DNA of 64,000 nt, taken from the NCBI RefSeq assembly GCF_963678635.1, contig NC_087069.1:26214303-26278302 (forward strand), read 5' to 3'. Position numbers and translations under genes: made by a program. The DNA is from Symsagittifera roscoffensis. Its lineage: Eukaryota > Xenacoelomorpha > Acoela > Convolutidae. The number at the start of each line of letters is the position of its first letter. Positions within the stretch are counted from its first letter, which is position 1. Below are positions 61,201 through 64,000 of this stretch, piece by piece. The notes under the pieces were generated by a model, which had not been told where the DNA came from, did no database searches, and saw nothing but the letters and a program-made list of their open reading frames with translations.

Positions 61201-63934
61201 TTCGTTCTGGTGATCTTCCTCTATAACTTGAGTTATATGGTGATTGATTTCTTGTATAATTTGTATTGTTCGGGAGTGGTTTTCCTGAACTGTTGTTGCT
61301 GTGGACTGTTTTGTTCGGTAGATTTTGATCTTTTTTCATGTATTGATAGAATGATTTATTTGGTTCTTTGTATTTTTGAGGTTTATTTTGATTGTCTTGC
61401 TGTTTTTGTCTACATTCGGAAATACTATGTCCGTATCGTCGGCAATAATTACACCATTTTTTGAAAGATGGTTTGCCTTTGAAGTTTGGGTTCTTTTCAT
61501 AAATATTGAGTATTTCAGTGATTTTTTCAACGAGGTCTGTCTCTGATTCCTGTATATTATTAATATTAGTGGGAGTCGTTTCAATTCTGTTAACGTATTG
61601 TAGTTTCAGATTTTCCGTTTCTTCTAGTTTCATCGTGATTTCTGCTTGTTCTAATTTGTCTACTAGTTTTCGAAAATCTAAATCGGGTTCTCGAATTGAA
61701 GAAGGATGAGATGCTCTCTTTTTTATTGCTATTTTCCTTAATTGTGGTGTTAAGGTCATCATTAAGATTTCTGTCATCTTTGTGTTTTTATAGTCATGTG
61801 TATTTAATGAATATGCTTTTCGAACTAGTGTTTCGATTCGTACTGCTATTTGCTTGATGGTTTCGTTTGGTAATCTGCGAATTTCATTACATAAAACTCT
61901 TTGTTGTTGTTTGTTTCTTTCGGAGTCAAACATTTTTGAAAATTCCTGTGTAAACCTTTTCCAGTTTGATTTTATTTCTAGAGGTAGTACTGAAAACCAT
62001 TTTTGGGCTGCGCCATCTAAGGTTGTTTGTATTAACGCTGTGCGTCGATGTATCCAGTTTTGATGTAGTGGCGTATTAATTGGTTCAGGTCCAATATTTA
62101 AAATCAGGTTTGCTGTTACTGCATTTAAATAATCTTCTACAGAGTATTCAGGGTCTGTTCCTGTGAAAACCATTAAAGGTTTGTTTGATGTTATTGATGA
62201 TCCACCCATAAGGTATGGATTCATTGTCATTTGTAATGATTCTGCTGCATTTGGCATTTGAGAAAAATTCGAAAGTTGGTTTCTTGTTATTTCATGTTGT
62301 TGGAGATAATATGGGAGTGGTATTTCATTTTGCATTTGTGATGCTTGATACGAGTGTGTAGTCATTGGATTTTGTTGTTGAATTGGTTGTTGATGTTGTG
62401 CATCTATTGGTTGTGGAGAAAAATTTCTATGATTTGTACGTGTTCTCTGTATTCCTTGTCTACGATATTCTTGAGTATTTTGTGTAAATATATCCGGTTG
62501 TAAGAAATCATCATCTGAGGATAAATAATCCATTTGATAAGATGTCTGTTTTTTATTTTTATTTTGTTGAAAAAATGGGTAATTTTCACTGTGATCCTGT
62601 GGAGGATTTGTTTGGAAATTTATTGGTTTAGGTTGGGTCATTGGGTTATCCCAATTTCGAGATCTTATATATTGGTTAAAATTTCTTTGTGGTTGATTAT
62701 ATGTTTTTGATGGATGTGTATAATTATAATTATGATCTGCAAAGTTGTTTCTAGTGAATGTTTTGCGTGTTTTTGATGGTATTGTCATGGGTCTGTATGT
62801 TTGGTAATCCATATGTGAATATTTAGGGGCAACCGAAGGTTTAACGGTTGATTGTAAGGTTACCTGTGTTTGTGAAGGATTTGTATTTCTTGGTGTTGTT
62901 AAATTTGGGCGTATTGGTGAAATACTTTGTTGTGTAGTTGTTGTGCGTACAATTTCTTCATTTATGAAGTGTGATGGTGTCTGTATATCTTGTTGAGTAA
63001 GATTCCTAGTTCCATTGAGGTTTTCGTTGTGTATGACTGTAGAGTTTAAACTATTATTTTGTGTATCGGGTAAAAATGTATTATAGTTTAATGGTGTTGC
63101 ATCAATTGTTAATGGTATTACTCTTACATAATCTCTTATGTAAGATATTGTACCTATTGCTTGACTTGAGATTGATTGTGGAAAGCTTATAAATGCGGGA
63201 TGAGACCATTCGGGGTCCCAAACATAATCTGATTGTTCTGTGATAGCGGTATCATCGTTCGAATTTTGGGGTCTAAAATTTTTTCTTGCTTGTGCAATTA
63301 AATCAATATTGTGTGTGAAATAATCTATTATGAACCATGCCAAAATTTTTTGTAAATCGTGTTTGGTATGTTGTGAAACGTCGTCTTTCGTGAAATTTTC
63401 TTTTATGATGTTTAAATAACTAGAGAGTAGTGTGATTTCATGTCGTACTCTTAAATGTTTAGATGTTTCTGTCGGTGAGACATTTGTTAATGGGAGTTCA
63501 TTTTCTAATATCGAAATATAACTATATATTATTGCGAAAACTTCATTGGTGAAAATGGAGTTTGCTCTTTGTGAGTTATGGTATTGGATGCTTTTTATAT
63601 ATTCTGAAAAAACTTTTGAAAATTCTAAATCAAGGTCGTCTGTTTGAATTGTATATTTTCTATTATTATGGTTTGGTGAGGTGAATTCTATGGAGTAGAT
63701 TCCATACTGTTGTGTTATGTTGCATATATCTTTTAAGTAGTGGTCTATGATTTGTCTTTTGATTTTTACATCTGGGAACTCTGTTTTACATGGACTAATT
63801 CCGGGTTCAAATAAATTTACGAGTAAATTTTGACAAAATATGTGTTGTCCTCTATCAGTATCTGCGTCTACTATAAAAGGAAAGATTTCATCATCATCTG
63901 GAGTTTCTTCACCTGGAGTGTGCGTTGAGCTCAT
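58055..63934 (-). CDS. Retroelement Gag-Pol polyprotein (Gag, protease, RT, partial RNase H), 1959 codons
   Basis: Approximate residues: 1-580 unfamiliar N-terminal Gag region, the second half Gln/Asn/Pro-rich. 588-780 retrotransposon Gag capsid (GAAQKWFSVLPLEIKSNWKR). 828-843 CCHC knuckle WCNYCRRYGHSISECRQ (CX2CX4HX4C). 890-1050 an Arg-Asn-Ser-Tyr repeat region (NRNRNYSYNRNRSYSNNRN). Near 1215 the aspartic protease LIDSGAESN. 1545-1800 reverse transcriptase with IVLDARYLN, FNRLFYGISIGPAAFS and YLDDVFMQ near 1724. Near 1870 the RNase H start FYAMCDASNFGIGAALL. The last 50 residues are not native: they repeat the YLDD segment because of the inserted fragments. Gag and Pol are in one frame with no frameshift. 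The start is ATG at 63934, preceded by an AT-rich leader. Confidence 0.9.
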   Translation of the reverse strand: MSSTHTPGEETPDDDEIFPFIVDADTDRGQHIFCQNLLVNLFEPGISPCKTEFPDVKIKRQIIDHYLKDICNITQQYGIYSIEFTSPNHNNRKYTIQTDDLDLEFSKVFSEYIKSIQYHNSQRANSIFTNEVFAIIYSYISILENELPLTNVSPTETSKHLRVRHEITLLSSYLNIIKENFTKDDVSQHTKHDLQKILAWFIIDYFTHNIDLIAQARKNFRPQNSNDDTAITEQSDYVWDPEWSHPAFISFPQSISSQAIGTISYIRDYVRVIPLTIDATPLNYNTFLPDTQNNSLNSTVIHNENLNGTRNLTQQDIQTPSHFINEEIVRTTTTQQSISPIRPNLTTPRNTNPSQTQVTLQSTVKPSVAPKYSHMDYQTYRPMTIPSKTRKTFTRNNFADHNYNYTHPSKTYNQPQRNFNQYIRSRNWDNPMTQPKPINFQTNPPQDHSENYPFFQQNKNKKQTSYQMDYLSSDDDFLQPDIFTQNTQEYRRQGIQRTRTNHRNFSPQPIDAQHQQPIQQQNPMTTHSYQASQMQNEIPLPYYLQQHEITRNQLSNFSQMPNAAESLQMTMNPYLMGGSSITSNKPLMVFTGTDPEYSVEDYLNAVTANLILNIGPEPINTPLHQNWIHRRTALIQTTLDGAAQKWFSVLPLEIKSNWKRFTQEFSKMFDSERNKQQQRVLCNEIRRLPNETIKQIAVRIETLVRKAYSLNTHDYKNTKMTEILMMTLTPQLRKIAIKKRASHPSSIREPDLDFRKLVDKLEQAEITMKLEETENLKLQYVNRIETTPTNINNIQESETDLVEKITEILNIYEKNPNFKGKPSFKKWCNYCRRYGHSISECRQKQQDNQNKPQKYKEPNKSFYQYMKKDQNLPNKTVHSNNSSGKPLPNNTNYTRNQSPYNSSYRGRSPERRNTNNSSQNHYNRPNSRNNYSRSNSNTQRFVSRSNSQSRNNYYPNNPSRNSSYNRNRNYSYNRNRSYSNNRNQNYPNNRSRNNSYNRSNYNRPNNNYQNRSRNNSQNRHSSYNNRYRNYSQSPHRNNNNYNNSNNRHRSSTPKHQRQINQVQSNPETTSDPPGIDDTVTDTLQLNQINCTSSDSESDTENTLSINMIKVENDYESVIYEQPFPSHIYENQSEFLQNYYTTPINSTPTTQETNEINTTNQTNKNTKTKCLNTNHIYQNIQKEQPKEKIWTIPFLLESPRNKEFQPPDLEIDFLIDSGAESNIINIPTWNEIKTLHPKLTPLETSSKLATAQGSTLINYGKIQLFLLPTRTMEQSKILNKPFKQIFHITDIKYNIIGIPFISKYIPTINILNSKILIKDKYTKTKETSLTFFQRLNKQPPFFSKFYPIFNQQRKHLKPLSGNIYNFSIKQVHQYDKEQNKQKFYMSDFEFKPIHKFFKITISSIKYLKNSNSDIISLHVYNNTPYQVTLPLGLLGYCETNATISPVHEKAYRVNNILQLLDICQSTILNEELSINNIISNEKRNTDYFTKTPYFKPTFNISNYTEDQQKFLTMFNFQHSQITQDEFEKLAKQLIKYSSVYATSKFDVGKISSSLHLPLKPDAVFKKQRASKVPIHLHDKVNRLLDILEQYNIISPVNKEEQPKGNTFINPVIILAKGESLKIVLDARYLNSLIDESKCNWPIEPIQVILTKINGKYFTTADMNSAYNQMPLDEQSRRLTQFVIGNQQYEFNRLFYGISIGPAAFSAFMSKIFRPLILKKNAITYLDDVFMQSQTKDEMFKVLEKYHQILQNENLKAAPDKSHFFLTRVKFLGHNIERKTITPLKSRIDAIQKLQPPTNKKKIQEFLGMLNFLSKYVYKMQLYLRPFYNILRQQNNFEWNTEHQARFEEIKKLLTEQISNTIPDPDQPFYAMCDASNFGIGAALLQSHNGTNKMNLISANSRLFTQARRITYLDDVFMQSQTKDEMFKVLEKYHQILQNENLKAQHQQTKKTPETTIRKHL

Positions 63935-64000
63935 TTTTTCGTTCGATGACTGTTAATATGTAATTATTAATGTGTCGAATTGGTTGATTCCAATTGTATA
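63935..64000 (-). other. Retroelement 5' leader (partial)
   Basis: Sixty-six bases upstream of the gag ATG, AT-rich. No primer-binding site is recognisable within this piece. The 5' LTR is off-window. Confidence 0.5.

Larger units (their letters stand above)
47087..64000 (-). mobile_element. Large Ty3/Gypsy-like LTR retroelement with env and four extra ORFs; 5' end off-window
   Basis: Transcribed leftward. Order: leader, gag-pol frame (63934-58055), broken RNase H/integrase (57831-55682), 0.6 kb spacer, two small membrane ORFs, AUG-less ORF, env-like gene, 599-codon ORF, then about 2 kb non-coding that should include the 3' LTR. The 5' LTR and primer-binding site lie right of the window, so the two LTRs cannot be compared. 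The coding strand is A- and C-rich and G-poor throughout (plus strand looks T/G-rich), unlike the host DNA. This skew stops near 47.1-47.5 kb and sets the approximate left edge; I could not fix it to the base. Integrase with a D-D-35-E triad and GPY-type tail, DSGA protease and YLDD reverse transcriptase place it in the Ty3/Gypsy class. This copy is inactivated. Confidence 0.88.

Noticed and set aside
60094..61464. Plus-strand frames of 89-123 codons and a minus-strand 138-codon frame
   Set aside because: Shadows of the low-complexity Gag repeat tract in other frames.
1..64000. CRISPR arrays, bacterial operons, rRNA genes
   Set aside because: No regularly spaced repeat-spacer pattern, no Shine-Dalgarno-linked gene runs, no rRNA core sequence. 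Spliced genes show nuclear animal DNA.

Overview
The window is invertebrate-animal nuclear DNA: AT-rich and intron-rich, with long introns full of foldback elements, MITEs and other repeats. It carries exons of three conserved genes, one intronless HSP70-type gene, and most of a very large LTR-type retroelement. The species cannot be fixed from sequence alone. The fused APS kinase/ATP sulfurylase order, the PEPT-type transporter and the env-bearing Ty3/Gypsy-like element all fit a metazoan.

Layout. 1-3205: no gene seen, one foldback hairpin, then a 200-base N gap (3206-3405). 3406-23993 (+): fourteen exons of a proton-coupled oligopeptide transporter (SLC15/PEPT type). Its first exons lie in the gap or are off-window. 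Intron 12 (about 8.9 kb) contains an intronless, same-strand HSP70-like gene (20118-21773) with a degenerate ATPase site and almost no lid domain. 27205-28404 (-): a complete two-exon exosome subunit of EXOSC5/RRP46 type, convergent with the transporter. 31863-46985 (-): ten exons of PAPS synthase, covering the end of the APS-kinase domain and the whole ATP-sulfurylase domain. Its introns hold tandem hAT-like MITEs with target-site duplications, a 134-bp satellite, a near-perfect palindrome and tRNA-like repeat heads.

About 47.1 kb to the window end (-): a Ty3/Gypsy-like retroelement of at least 16 kb, seen from its 3' part to the start of gag. In transcription order it has a 1959-codon gag-pol frame (gag, CCHC knuckle, protease, RT, start of RNase H), an interrupted RNase H/integrase frame, two small overlapping membrane ORFs, a 377-codon ORF with no AUG, an env-like glycoprotein gene and a 599-codon ORF of unknown function. 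Adjacent ORFs overlap by ATGA or by a few bases, like a compact viral genome. This copy is damaged: two re-ordered pieces of its own pol are inserted in RNase H, and integrase has an in-frame TGA. It lies immediately 5' of the first visible PAPS synthase exon, so it is either inside a PAPS synthase intron or has separated the gene from its 5' end.

The host genes are housekeeping functions: peptide uptake, RNA 3'-end processing and sulfate activation. I see no operon-like link between them. The most unusual items are the predicted ATPase-dead HSP70-like protein and the retroelement's post-pol gene block, including an AUG desert of about 1.1 kb before env.
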